From NCBI RefSeq assembly GCF_963678635.1, contig NW_026970731.1:1-58846 (forward strand): 58,846 nt of DNA. The letters run 5' to 3'. The notes beneath the pieces were generated by a model. The model had not been told where the DNA came from. It was given only the letters and a program-made list of their open reading frames with translations, and ran no database searches. The stretch comes from Symsagittifera roscoffensis (Eukaryota; Xenacoelomorpha; Acoela; Convolutidae). A program made the position numbers and the translations under genes. Positions 28,051-41,878 of this stretch are shown here, one piece after another (the first letter of the stretch is position 1; each line of letters starts with the position of its first letter).

Positions 28051-31000
28051 ATTTTCAGGATTTTTTGGCTCAGGTTTATTTTGAGTATATTACAATTGAG
28101 CAATTAGTGATTTCTACTCCATTGTCAATGAGAGCTCGGGATCTGTTATTAACATTCAAGGTAACATAGTTAGTGATATCTACTAACTTGTTGTCGATGA
28201 TATTTTTTTGAGTCGGACGAAAAAGTCAAATTTCATAATTTTGGAGTTCGTAGAAAAGCTGAAAAAAGGCAGAAAGCAGGCAAATAATTTCAAGTTTGAG
28301 ATTTTGTAAAGGGTAATTTTTTCATTTAAAATTTACTTTATGCTGACTAATTCTAATTGTTTTAAATCGCTTTTCTTCTAAAATTAACTAAGAAAAACTG
28401 TACGCTCAATTATTTTTTTTTCTTGTTAGAATGCGTTTTTAGAAATTTAATTTTAGTTGAACCTTCCAATCAATCTAAAATATCGAATGTTTCTAACTCG
28501 ATCAAAGAAAAAATTCTGAACTTCAACACCAGAACGAGGCTACTTTTTGGTTTAAAAAAATAAATAACCAAACTGAACTTTAAACTAATGGAGAAGAAAA
28601 CGATCAATTGCTTGAATACGCCAAATACATCGATAAAGCTTCCAATTATACAAAATTCATCACAAATGTCACATATGTAGTGAACAATCAAATTAGTCAC
28701 AATTTTTGCTTCAGCACAAGTCAACAAAACTGTAAGAAAGCTAAGATTTTAGAAAACTGATAGGTTAATTGACGTTTTTCTAGGACGTCAAGGGTGAAAG
28801 CCGAAGTTTTTAGGCCTCAATTTTGCATGAAGTATTCTAGATTTATGTGGAATTTTGAAACATCTCTAGGGTGATCATGAAATTTTATAAAACTGAAGCG
28901 ATTGAACCTATCAACCAATATACATACTCAAATTTTGCTAAGCGATGATGAAAAAAGCATTACAATGTAATGTATTGCTAAAAAAGAAACAATAAAGCAC
29001 TTATTATCTACCTAGTAATCAAAACCATGAAAAACTATTTTTTTCCACAATTTTTTACACTTGAAATGAGAGTTTAACCAAAAAAATATTTATTTACACT
29101 GAACTAATGTACCAAATTTTTTCTTATTGTACTTTTTAGTTGAATGAGGAACTTAACAAAAATCAGTTTTTGTTATCCTCAATTGAACTTGAAGATCTTG
29201 AACAACATGCTCGACTCAATCAATTTTTCCTTATTTACTTCTTTCATTGTAAAACTAATGGTTATTTTCAATTACCGTATAATTTCACCAAAGTTACTTT
29301 TGATATTTTAAACCACCGTACACTAGTGCAAATGAAATAAGAGCTCGAGTGAATTTTCAGGATTTTTTTGGCTCAGGTTTATTTTGAGTATATTACAATT
29401 CAGCAATTAGTGATTTCTACTCCATTGTCAATGAGAGCTCGGGATCTGTTATTAACATTCAAGGTAACATAGTTAGTGATATCTACTAACTTGTTGTCGA
29501 TGATATTTTTTTGAGTTGGACGAAAAAGTCAAATTTCATAATTTTGGAGTTCGTAGAAAAGCTGAAAAAAGGCAGAAAGCAGGCAATTAATTTCAAGATT
29601 GAGATTTTGTAAAGGGTAATTTTTTCATTTTAAATTTACTTTATGCTGACTAATTCTAACTGTTTTAAATCGCTTTTCTTCTAAAATTAACTAGGAAAAA
29701 CTGTACGCTCAATTATTTTTTTTTTGGTTAGAATGCGTTTTTAGAAATTTAATTTTAGTTGAACCTTCTAATCAATCTAAAATATCTAATGTTTCTAACT
29801 CGATCAAAGAAAAAATTCTGAACTTCAACACCAAAACGAGGCTACTTTTTGGTTTCAAAAAATAAATAACCAAACTGAACTTTAAACTAATGGAGAAGAA
29901 AACGATCAATTGCTTGAATACGCCAAATACATCGATAAAGCTTCCAATTATACAAAATTCATCACAAATGTCACATATGTAGTGAACAATCAAATTAGTC
30001 ACAATTTTTGATTCAGCACAAGTCAACCAAAACTGTAAGAAAGCTAAGATTTTAGAAAACTGATAGGTTAATTGACGTTTTTCTAGGACGTCAAGGGTGA
30101 AAGGCGAAGTTTTTAGGCCTCAATTTTGCATGAAGTATTCTAGATTTATGTGGAATTTTGAAACAGCTCTAGCGTGATCATGAAATTTTATAAAACTGAA
30201 GCGATTGAACCTATCAACCAATATACATACTCAAATTTTGCTAAGCGATGATGAAAAAAGCATTACAATGTAATGTATTGCTAAAAAAGAAACAATAAAG
30301 CACTTATTATCTACCTAGTAATCAAAACCATGAAAAACTATTTTTTTCCACAATTTTTTACACTTGAAATGAGAGTTTAACCAAAAAGATATTTATTTAC
30401 ACTGAACTAATGTATAAAATTTTTTCTTATTGTACTTTTTAGTTGAATGAGGAACTTAACAAAAATCAGTTTTTGTTATCCTCAATTGAACTTGAAGATC
30501 TTGAACAACATGCTCGACTCAATCAATTTTTCCTTATTTACTTCTTTCATTGTAAAACTAATGGTTATTTTCAATTACCGTATAATTTCACCAAAGTTAC
30601 TTTTGATATTTTAAACCACCGTACACTAGTGCAAATGAAACAAGAGCTCGAGTGAATTTTCAGGATTTTTTGGCTCAGGTTTATTTTGAGTATATTACAA
30701 TTGAGCAATTAGTGATTTCTACTCCATTGTCAATGAGAGCTCGGGATCTGTTATTAACATTCAAGGTAACATAGTTAGTGATATCTACTAACTTGTTGTC
30801 GATGATATTTTTTTGAGTCGGACGAAAAAGTCAAATTTCATAATTTTGGAGTTCGTAGAAAAGCTGAAAAAAGGCAGAAAGCAGGCAATTAATTTCAAGT
30901 TTGAGATTTTGTAAAGGGTAACTTTTTTCATTTTAAATTTACTTTATGCTGACTAATTCTAATTGTTTTAAATCGCTTTTCTTCTAAAATTAACTAAGAA

Positions 31001-34000
31001 AAACTGTACGCTCAATTATTTTTTTTCTTGTTAGAATGCGTTTTTAGAAATTTAATTTTAGTTGAACCTTCTAATCAATCTAAAATATCTAATGTTTCTA
31101 ACTCGATCAAAGAAAAAATTCTGAACTTCAACACCAAAACGAGGCTACTTTTTGGTTTCAAAAAATAAATAACCAAACTGAACTTTAAACTAATGGAGAA
31201 GAAAACGATCAATTGCTTGAATACGCCAAATACATCGATAAAGCTTCCAATTATACAAAATTCATCACAAATGTCACATATGTAGTGAACAATCAAATTA
31301 GTCACAATTTTTGATTCAGCACAAGTCAACAAAACTGTAAGAAAGCTAAGTTTTTAGAAAACTGATAGGTTAATTGACGTTTTTCTAGGACGTCAAGGGT
31401 GAATACCGAAGTTTTTAGGCCTCAATTTTGCATGAAGTATTCTAGATTTATGTGGAATTTTGAAACAGCTCTAGGGTGATCATGAAATTTTATAAAACTG
31501 AAGCGATTGAACCTATCAACCAATATACATACTCAAATTTTGCTAAGCGATGATGAAAAAAGCATTACAATGTAATGTATTGCTAAAAAAGAAACAATAA
31601 AGCACTTATTATCTACCCAGTAATCAAAACCATGAAAAACTATTTTTTTCCACAGTTTTTTACACTTGAAATGAGAGTTTAACCAAAAAGATATTTATTT
31701 ACACTGAACTAATGTATAAAATTTTTTCTTATTGTACTTTTTAGTTGAATGAGGAACTTAACAAAAATCAGTTTTTGTTATCCTCAATTGAACTTGAAGA
31801 TCTTGAACAACATGCTCGACTCAATCAATTTTTCCTTATTTACTTCTTTCATTGTAAAACTAATGGTTATTTTCAATTACCGTATAATTTCACCAAAGTT
31901 ACTTTTGATATTTTAAACCACCGTACACTAGTGCAAATGAAACAAGAGCTCGAGTGAATTTTCAGGATTTTTTGGCTCAGGTTTATTTTGAGTATATTAC
32001 AATTGAGCAATTAGTGATTTCTACTCCATTGTCAATGAGAGCTCGGGATCTGTTATTAACATTCAAGGTAACATAGTTAGTGATATCTACTAACTTGTTG
32101 TCGATGATATTTTTTTGAGTCGGACGAAAAAGTCAAATTTCATAATTTTGGAGTTCGTAGAAAAGCTGAAAAAAGGCAGAAAGCAGGCAATTAATTTCAA
32201 GTTTGAGATTTTGTAAAGGGTAATTTTTTTCATTTTAAATTTACTTTATGCTGACTAATTCTAATTGTTTTAAATCGCTTTTCTTCTAAAATTAACTAAG
32301 AAAAACTGTACGCTCAATTATTTTTTTTCTTGTTAGAATGCGTTTTTAGAAATTTAATTTTAGTTGAACCTTCTAATCAATCTAAAATATCTAATGTTTC
32401 TAACTCGATCAAAGAAAAAATTCTGAACTTCAACACCAGAACGAGGCTACTTTTTGGTTTCAAAAAATAAATAACCAAACTGAACTTTAAACTAATGGAG
32501 AAGAAAACGATCAATTGCTTGAATACGCCAAATACATCGATAAAGCTTCCAATTATACAAAATTCATCACAAATGTCACATATGTAGTGAACAATCAAAT
32601 TAGTCACAATTTTTGCTTCAGCACAAGTCAACAAAACTGTAAGAAAGCTAAGATTTTAGAAAACTGATAGATTAATTGACGTTTTTCTAGGACGTCAAGG
32701 GTGAAAGCCGAAGTTTTTAGGCCTCAATTTTGCATGAAGTATTCTAGATTTATGTGGAATTTTGAAACAGCTCTAGGGTGATCATGAAATTTTATAAAAC
32801 TGAAGCGATTGAACCTATCAACCAATATACATACTCAAATTTTGCTAACCGATGATGAAAAAAGCATTACACTGTAATGTATTGCTAAAAAAGAAACAAT
32901 AAAGCACTTATTATCTACCTAGTAATCAAAACCATGAAAAACTATTTTTTTCCACAATTTTTTACACTTGAAATGAGAGTTTAACCAAAAAGATATTTAT
33001 TTACACTGAACTAATGTATAAAATTTTTTCTTATTGTACTTTTTAGTTGAATGAGGAACTTAACAAAAATCAGTTTTTGTTATCCTCAATTGAACTTGAA
33101 GATCTTGAACAACATGCTCGACTCAATCAATTTTTCCTTATTTACTTCTTTCATTGTAAAACTAATGGTTATTTTCAATTACCGTATAATTTCACCAAAG
33201 TTACTTTTGATATTTTAAACCACCGTACACTAGTGCAAATGAAACAAGAGCTCGAGTGACTTTTCAGGATTTTTTTGGCTCAGGTTTATTTTGAGTATAT
33301 TACAATTGAGCAATTAGTGATTTCTACTCCATTGTCAATGAGAGCTCGGGATCTGTTATTAACATTCAAGGTAACATAGTTAGTGATATCTACTAACTTG
33401 TTGTCGATGATATTTTTTTGAGTCGGACGAAAAAGTCAAATTTCATAATTTTGGAGTTCGTAGAAAAGCTGAAAAAAGGCAGAAAGCAGGCAATTTATTT
33501 CAAGTTTGAGATTTTGTAAAGGGTAATTTTTTCATTTTAAATTTATTTTATGCTGACTAATTCTAATTGTTTTAAAACGCTTTTCTTCTAAAATTAACTA
33601 AGAAAAACTGTACGCTCAATTTTTTTTTTCTTGTTAGAATGCGTTTTTAGAAATTTAATTTTAGTTGAAGCTTCTAATCAATCTAAAATATCTAATGTTT
33701 CTAACTCGATCAAAGAAAAAATTCTGAACTTCAACACCAGAACGAGGCTACTTTTTGGTTTCAAAAAATAAATAACCAAACTGAACTTTAAACTAATGGA
33801 GAAGAAAACGATCAATTGCTTGAATACGCCAAATACATCGATAAAGCTTCCAATTATACAAAATTCATCACAAATGTCACATATGTAGTGAACAATCAAT
33901 TTAGTCACAATTTTTGCTTCAGCACAAGTCAACAAAACTGTAAGAAAGCTAAGATTTTAGAAAACTGATAGATTAATTGACGTTTTTCTAGGACGTCAAG

Positions 34001-36546
34001 GGTGAAAGCCGAAGTTTTTAGGCCTCAATTTTGCATGAAGTATTCTAGATTTATGTGGAATTTTGAAACAGCTCTAGGGTGATCATGAAATTTTATAAAA
34101 CTGAAGCGATTGAACCTATCAACCAATATACATACTCAAATTTTGCTAAGCGATGATGAAAAAAGCATTACAATGTAATGTATTGCTAAAAAAGAAACAA
34201 TAAAGCACTTATTATCTACCTAGTAATCAAAACCATGAAAAACTATTTTTTTCCACAATTTTTTACACTTCAAATGAGAGTTTAACCAAAAAGATATTTA
34301 TTGACACTGAACTAATGTATAAAATTTTTTCTTATTGTTCTTTTTAGTTGAATGAGGAACTTAACAAAAATCAGTTTTTGTTATCCTCAATTGAACTTGA
34401 AGATCTTGAACAACATGCTCGACTCAATCAATTTTTCCTTATTTACTTCTTTCATTGTAAAACTAATGGTTATTTTCAATTACCGTATAATTTCACCAAA
34501 GTTACTTTTGATATTTTAAACCACCGTACACTAGTGCAAATGAAACAAGAGCTCGAGTGAATTTTCAGGATTTTTTGGCTCAGGTTTATTTTGAGTATAT
34601 TACAATTGAGCAATTAGTGATTTCTACTCCATTGTCAATGAGAGCTCGGGATCTGTTATTAACATTCAAGGTAACATAGTTAGTGATATCTACTAACTTG
34701 TTGTCGATGATATTTTTTTGAGTCGGACGAAAAAGTCAAATTTCATAATTTTGGAGTTCGTAGAAAAGCTGAAAAAAGGCAGAAAGCAGGCAATTAATTT
34801 CAAGTTTGAGATTTTGTAAAGGGTAATTTTTTCATTTTAAATTTACTTTATGCTGACTAATTCTAATTGTTTTAAATCGCTTTTCTTCTAAAATTAACTA
34901 AGAAAAACTGTACGCTCAATTATTTTTTTTTTGCTAGAATGCGTTTTTAGAAATTTAATTTTAGTTGAAGCTTCTAATCAATCTAAAATATCTAATGTTT
35001 CTAACTCGATCAAAGAAAAAATTCTGAACTTCAACACCAGAACGAGGCTACTTTTTGGTTTCAAAAAATAAATAACCAAACTGAACTTTAAACTAATGGA
35101 GAAGAAAACGATCAATTGCTTGAATACGCCAAATACATCGATAAAGCTTCCAATTATACAAAATTCATCACAAATGTCACATATGTAGTGAACAATCAAA
35201 TTAGTCACAATTTTTGCTTCAGCACAAGTCAACAAAACTGTAAGAAAGCTAAGATTTTAGAAAACTGATAGATTAATTGACGTTTTTCTAGGACGTCAAG
35301 GGTGAAAGCCGAAGTTTTTAGGCCTCAATTTTGCATGAAGTATTCTAGATTTATGTGGAATTTTGAAACAGCTCTAGGGTGATCATGAAATTTTATAAAA
35401 CTGAAGCGATTGAACCTATCAACCAATATACATACTCAAATTTTGCTAACCGATGATGAAAAAAGCATTACACTGTAATGTATTGCTAAAAAAGAAACAA
35501 TAAAGCACTTATTATCTACCTAGTAATCAAAACCATGAAAAACTATTTTTTTCCACAATTTTTTACACTTGAAATGAGAGTTTAACCAAAAAGATATTTA
35601 TTGACACTGAACTAATGTATAAAATTTTTTCTTATTGTACTTTTTAGTTGAATGAGGAACTTAACAAAAATCAGTTTTTGTTATCCTCAATTGAACTTGA
35701 AGATCTTGAACAACATGCTCGACTCAATCAATTTTTCCTTATTTACTTCTTTCATTGTAAAACTAATGGTTATTTTCAATTACCGTATAATTTCACCAAA
35801 GTAACTTTTGATATTTTAAGCCACCGTACACTAGTGCAAATGAAACAAGAGCTCGAGTGAATTTTCAGGATTTTTTGGCTCAGGTTTATTTTGAGTATAT
35901 TACAATTGAGCAATTAGTGATTTCTACTCCATTGTCAATGAGAGCTCGGGATCTGTTATTAACATTCAAGGTAACATAGTTAGTGATATCTACTAATTTG
36001 TTGTCGATGATATTTTTTTGAGTCGGACGAAAAAGTCAAATTTCATAATTTTGGAGTTCGTAGAAAAGCTGAAAAAAGGCAGAAAGCAGGCAATTAATTT
36101 CAAGTTTGAGATTTTGTAAAGGGTAATTTTTTCATTTTAAATTTATTTTATGCTGACTAATTCTAATTGTTTTAAAACGCTTTTCTTCTAAAATTAACTA
36201 AGAAAAATTGTACGCTCAATTTTTTTTTTTCTTGTTAGAATGCGTTTTTAGAAATTTAATTTTAGTTGAACCTTCTAATCAATCTAAAATATCTAATGTT
36301 TCTAACTCGATCAAAGAAAAAATTCTGAACTTCAACACCAGAACGAGGCTACTTTTTGGTTTCAAAAAATAAATAACCAAACTGAACTTTAAACTAATGG
36401 AGAAGAAAACGATCAATTGCTTGAATACGCCAAATACATCGATAAAGCTTCCAATTATACAAAATTCATCACAAATGTCACATATGTAGTGAACAATCAA
36501 ATTAGTCACAATTTTTGCTTTAGCACAAGGCAACAAAACTGTAAGA

Positions 36547-38803
36547 GAAACAAGACTGCTTGTATGTCAGGGCAAAGTCCTGAAAGTTCCGACTGCCCCT
36601 TAATTCATATCGAATAGTTTTTGGAAAAAAAAGATTGAAAATTTAAAAAATTTGGACAATATCAAAACGTGGAATGTTGAGTCGTATGAAATTATTACGA
36701 CCAATCCAATTAACTAGCCTAAATTCAATTTGGAACAATTTTGTTGTGCGGGATAATTCGCCACGCGTAATTAGTTCGCGTTACGCTCTTATCAATTTGA
36801 ATAAATTTTTCAAAGTGCGCATAATTTTGACCAGAACATGACCAATTTGGCAATTTTCAACCCCCAGAATTTTACAAAAAAAATTAAGGGGTAAAATAAT
36901 ATCTTCTTAGATTCGAAATCAGGAATTCAATATCTTTAATGGGGTATGAAACATTTTTGTCGAAAACTATCATTTCGATCGGCGAAAATTGACTGAAATA
37001 TAAAAAAAAACATACTGAGCATAAAATTTCGAAAGTCAGAACAGCATGTCTGCTCTTATCAAGGCGAAGCCTTGTAAGTTCCGACTGCCTTGTAAGGTTT
37101 ATGAAGCAGTAATAACATAAAAAGATTAAATGTAATAAAATGAAATGAACTTTTGTTTTTAAATTTGAGATTTTTTGTGAAAGTCATTTCCCCACACGCC
37201 AAAAAAAATCATCCCCCACACGCCATATAAAATACATAAGGACAGACTTCGCTCCTTGTAACAAATCAATTATGGCAAATGAGCTTCTTTCAACCAATTT
37301 GAAACGACTTCCAAAATGAATTAAAACTCCGCTTACGCGTAGCGCGAAATATATCGCGCGTTAATTGTCCCAAATTGGCCAAAATGGCAATCTTTAAACC
37401 CCAAAAACTTTACAAAAATGATCAAAGTTAAAATATCGTTTCAAATTCAAGCTCAGGACAACAATACCTTTCGAATTAAAAAAAAATTCCGTGAAAAATG
37501 GCTAGTTTAAAAGTCGAAATTTGTCTGAAGTAAAAAACCCACCCGAGTACAAATTTTCCGTTACTTTCGTTACGAAAGTCGGAACAACAACAAGGATTTA
37601 AGGCAAAACAGTTGCAAGCGCTAGTACCAAATTTTTTTTCATAAACTGTCTAAATTTTAATTTATATATATCAATCTGTCGATTAATTATGAAAACCAAA
37701 CTTTCTCACAATCAAATATCGTACGATTATGAACACCAAACTGTCAGCTCTTAATTCAGGATCTATCCTGTTGAATTTTCAGTAAGAAAGCTTTTTCCTT
37801 TTGCGTGAACTACCACAACATTTTACTTAAGTTGTCTAATTTAAAGCATTATTATCATTAAGCTTTGTCAAGAGTGCTGAATACTGCTAAAAATTGTATC
37901 ATCATTCAAAAAAATTACCAAAAGTTTAATAAAATCACCACAATGATAGTCATCAACAGTTCTGGGCTTTAGAATCTATAGGCTTTATTATGAGTTGGTA
38001 GATAAAAAAAAACACTTTTGATTTAGATTTTGTCAAAGAAAAACGAAAAAAAAAAATTTCGTTAGAGGAGAGTTTAAAATTTGCTAGCAGGTGTGATTCC
38101 TAAATTTTTAATTAGTTTTAAGGAAGTTTTTAGTTAGTTCTCAGCTAAGAAGAAACCTTTTTCAAGAATAGACTCCAAGCTGACCTTTTCAATCAAACTT
38201 ATTTTTTTTTTCAGCAAAAAAATCTAAAAATTTACATCAATCTATTTGAAGAGCATTCACACAAGGGAAGAACAATTAAAACAAACACGCTGTTTTTTGG
38301 CCATGATTACATTTCCCGTCGCCTCTTGTTCATGGTTTTTGATTTTGACTGAAGCAAGTAAACAAGAACATACTCCGTCGACCACGTCTAAAATTGTTAA
38401 ATTTATCGACAAAAAATATTAAACAGAAATTTTGAACTTTTGCCAGAAAAGTTCAATGCCTGAGTGTAGAATACGTCATCTTTCGACGGCTGCCCGTGGC
38501 AGTGATCCCTTTGAGTTTATATACAGCGGCATTCATTACAAAGAGGCATTGCGAAGAAGGAAAAGGAAAATTGGGTTACAATAGGCTTTTCCATGTGCAC
38601 ATCTGGTACATCTATCTAACCTGCATTCGCTTGAGATGCCAACTACAGGTTCCGACTGCATTTCGTGACCCATGACCACAATGAACTTGCGAGCAGACTG
38701 AGTTTTTAGAAAAAACCTTAAATTCTCAAAAGTTCGTGGCCTTTTCACGCGAGAAGGTTTCGCTTATCATTGACTGACCCAAAAAAATGGTCAGCTTTTT
38801 TGA
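36547..38803. other. AT-rich region with diverged repeat fragments
   Basis: No gene is supported. Two diverged direct copies of one repeat lie near 36660-37090 and 37290-37600; both contain a segment like AATTTGGC, AACCCCC, TTTACAAAAA and then ATCTT or ATCGT. Short segments such as GGCGAAGCCTTGTAAGTTCCGACTG recur in variant form. A short minus frame at 38536-38748 with a Cys-rich end (CRLDRCTRCAHGKAYC) is not recognised and is probably chance. Confidence 0.5.
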
Positions 38804-38997
38804 GCGGCACTGAGAAAGTTTTTTATTGGACGGCACTGAGAAAGTTTTTTATTGGACGGCACTGAGAAAGTTTTTTATTGGACGGCACTGAGAAAGTTTT
38901 TTATTGGACGGCACTGAGAAAGTTTTTTATTGGACGGCACTGAGAAAGTTTTTTATTGGACGGCACAGAGAAAGTTTTTTATTGGACGGCACTGAGA
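38804..38997. repeat. 26-bp minisatellite, about 7.5 copies
   Basis: The unit CGGCACTGAGAAAG plus TTTTTTATTGGA is repeated head to tail almost without change. One copy has CACAGAG instead of CACTGAG. Its period equals that of the larger array at 49.6-51.5 kb, and the core GGC...GAGAAAG is similar. Confidence 0.95.
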
Positions 38998-39776
38998 CAA
39001 GGAAAGCATCATTAACAACAATCCACTCTAAATCCAAACAAACGACCAAATTTGATCCTAAGTTTGTTTTTTAATATTTGGTTGTTTTGAATACACTTTT
39101 AACTTCGACTGTCCGTTCGTCGAAGAAAGTTTGTTGGTTCTAAAGCCATAGTTCTTCTAAAGTTGCAAGAAAAAGTCTGCATTTACAATGAATTAAACCA
39201 GTTCTCTATAACTACTCTGAATAAGAGATGATATAAAGGCCAGATGCATTTCATGCTATCAAATCTTTCGAATAATTGCAACGAAAAAATCGAAACTCGA
39301 AGAAAACATTTTGTTTCAAGGGGTCATAACTGAAAGTAGAGATGAATTAAAATAGTCTGTAAGAAACCCCCTTTTTGTTTCTAACATCTTCTGAAAAACT
39401 GCTGAACAGAAAACGTCCAAGTCACCGAGGTATATTTTTTGCCCCTTTTCTGCCCTTTTTCAGGAAATTAGGACGCCACTGGAAAAAGTAAATAGCCCAT
39501 GGCGCTCTTCTCATTCAAAAAGTAGAGAACAGAAACTAAAGCTATTTCAAAAAGAAAAAAAAACAAATTTCGTCAAGAATTGTCACCACAAAGATCTGAA
39601 AGAAAACAACCGTAAGCAAATCACCTCCAAAGTAGCAATCACAGTTCACGAAACAGAAGATTTCATAGTTGACTCTATATTTTTGTGTAGTGTTTAATTT
39701 CATTTTTGCTGGCCAGTCTTGGGTGAGTTGATTCCCTGACTTTTCCAGTCCTAGAACCATTTTCGATGGAAAAATA

Positions 39777-39779
<3 letters not shown>
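38998..39779. other. unannotated AT-rich DNA
   Basis: Nothing recognised beyond short chance frames. Confidence 0.4.

Positions 39780-39838
<59 letters not shown>
39780..39838. repeat. (AT)n microsatellite
   Basis: About 59 bp of uninterrupted TA dinucleotides. Confidence 0.98.
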
Positions 39839-39841
<3 letters not shown>

Positions 39842-40977
39842 CCAGATTGATCAAAGGTCGCTATCTTAAAACTTATTTTTAGACAATCTTTGAACTTCTT
39901 ACAAAATTAGGATCTAAGAATGTTACAAGATAGGGACTTTTTCTCATAGGAAAGTTTTAAAATAGTGACTTTTCTTAGAAGAAAGTTGTAAAATAGAAAT
40001 TTTTTTTTTACAAAAAAATTTCAAATTTTATTTACATGTTTTTTTTTGAATTTTTTAACCAGTTTAAAATTTCTGACGCGGAATACAATAACAGAATCTT
40101 ATTTCGCTGCATGCGTTTACTGCGATACCCACTAGAATTATTATATTAGTTTTCGCTGATACCTAGATTTGTCGACATAACCTGAATCCCACATACAACA
40201 CGTCAGCAGCTATCTGACATGAATCGTCAAAATTGAAATTTTATTGGTTCCAAAACACTTTCAACCAATAATATTGTACATTGAAGAGGTTCTGTCATCC
40301 GGCATGAACCGACAAAACTTAGTTATATATATTTATACATATGTTTTATGATGATGTATGATATAATCATACATATAGCTGGTCAACCGACCTTGAGATA
40401 CCTTCTCTCAAATAATGACCGAATGAACGGTCAGACCATGAATTAACATTGGTTCAAACTAGTTGTTTTATCTCGCTTTGCATTAGAATATCTGTTTGCC
40501 GATCCATTTGGATTCTGGAATTAGAAGATCATACGTTGAGGTATGACAGGTTCATTGAAAAAAATCATTTTCGCTTGAAATGCATACATTATATATTTTT
40601 ATCTAAATATTTTTATAAGCTTAAATATGCAAGAAATGAATATCTTCCTAAATTGATTTTTACCTGTTAATACGATATAGAAACACATTCAAAAATTTCT
40701 TGATGATTTTATGAATTTTGGGAGGATCCACCGTACAATCCCCCCCCCCCGCCTGTGACTGACCTACCGTAGAATGCCCTCACTAAGCATTTATTAGTTC
40801 TGAAAAACAATTCTGTATAAAGTATGCATTTCATACAAACGAAGAAATAAAGTTGGCTTTCAAATTCTGTATGCGAGATTGTGTTCGTATGAGTTCATCT
40901 TCTCTTCTACAAATCCATGTTTTCTTTCGTAAAAAGGATTGGAGGCGGGAATTTATACGGCTGATCTGGTAGCCAGT
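39839..40977. other. unannotated AT-rich DNA with a C11 run
   Basis: No gene recognised. A run of 11 C lies at 40740-40750. Short self-complementary stretches are present, such as ATATAATCATACATATA near 40360. Confidence 0.4.
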
Positions 40978-41316
40978 CAATAAGCAGAATGGTCTAAAAG
41001 CAGAATGGGTTCAAGAGCAGAAAAACGGTAATTCTTATAAGCTAATCGGTAAATTAAGTATAAGAATAGACCTTATCACCAAACAACTAATATTTTATGC
41101 ATAATTTGAGTAAATTAATCAATATTTTGTTAAAAGTTTCAATAAAAATTTTTAAGGAAATTATTCCATTCATGCATAATTTATTGATTTTCTTGGTATG
41201 ATTGACAATTCTGATAATTGTTTTGTCAATGAGCTCGTATAAAGTCGAAAAAAGTTAATTATTTTCTGTTTTTCTACTTTTGAATCCATTCCTTTTTTAG
41301 ACCATTCTGCTTATTG
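40978..41316. mobile_element. small inverted-repeat element (CAATAAGCAGAATGGTCTAA family), copy 1
   Basis: CAATAAGCAGAATGGTCTAA at the left is matched exactly, inverted, at 41297-41316. The 339-bp interior is AT-rich with no ORF. An internal AAGCAGAATGGGTTCAAGAGCAGAA repeats the terminal motif. Outer bases (GGTAGCCAGT / CTCCACC) may belong to the ends; no clear target duplication. Confidence 0.75.
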
Positions 41317-41375
41317 CTCCACCTCCGTTTGATCCTATTGTTTTATTTAAATATATAAGATATCTATATCAAATT

Positions 41376-41800
41376 GGGTCTAGGACAAAAAGCCGACGGG
41401 ATTTCAAGCCGAAGGGACTTCAGGCCGAAATTTAAACTTATCATACACCTCAAACCACTATTTTTTATCTGCATAACGTTGCTTTTAAAAATTTTAGGCA
41501 AGTTTAGACCAGAGTAGGCGTTATTCATGACAATAAGTCACATAGGATTAGCATCCGTTAAAAATATTAGCCTGTTTTCGAAATGCATAAATTATAAACA
41601 AGAAAATTGCCTTCAACCGTGTTTTACTTTTCAACTTTCCTAAGCATCATAAATTTCATGGAAGATCATAAAATAGAGTAATTATTCAGAAACGTTATCA
41701 AATTAATCATATTTCATGACTTGATGAGAAAATTGTCGGCTTGAAGTCCATTCATTCTACGATTTGGCTTGAAGTTCCGTCGGCTTGATGTTCGGCACCC
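41376..41800. mobile_element. Mutator-like MITE, copy A
   Basis: Starts GGGTCTAGGACA and ends GTTCGGCACCC. Both ends carry runs of AAGCCGACGGGATTTCAAGCC in opposite orientation. The flanking 9-mers TATCAAATT (41367-41375) and TATTAAATT (41801-41809) are a 9-bp target duplication with one change. No ORF. Confidence 0.75.
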
Positions 41801-41878
41801 TATTAAATTTAGCAAATATGTACATAAGCAAAATTTGCATAATTTGATGAAATTTTAGCTTGATATCTCGTCGGGCTG

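Larger units (their letters stand above)
26793..36546. repeat. tandem array, about 7.5 copies of a ~1,302-bp unit
   Basis: The same landmarks recur every 1,300-1,303 bp. For example, the segment starting CAATTGAGCAATTAGTG occurs at 26793 and 28093, and one short open frame occurs at 27838, 29140, 30443, 31745, 33047, 34348 and 35648. Copies differ by scattered substitutions and homopolymer changes only. The last copy breaks off after CAACAAAACTGTAAGA. Each unit contains exon-like open stretches bounded by splice-like signals and an AATAAA. The array is recent, homogenised or still expanding. Confidence 0.95.

Noticed and set aside
38536-38748. 70-aa minus ORF with a Cys-rich end as a zinc-finger gene
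   Set aside because: Too short, lone, with no splice signals checked as consistent and no recognised spacing.
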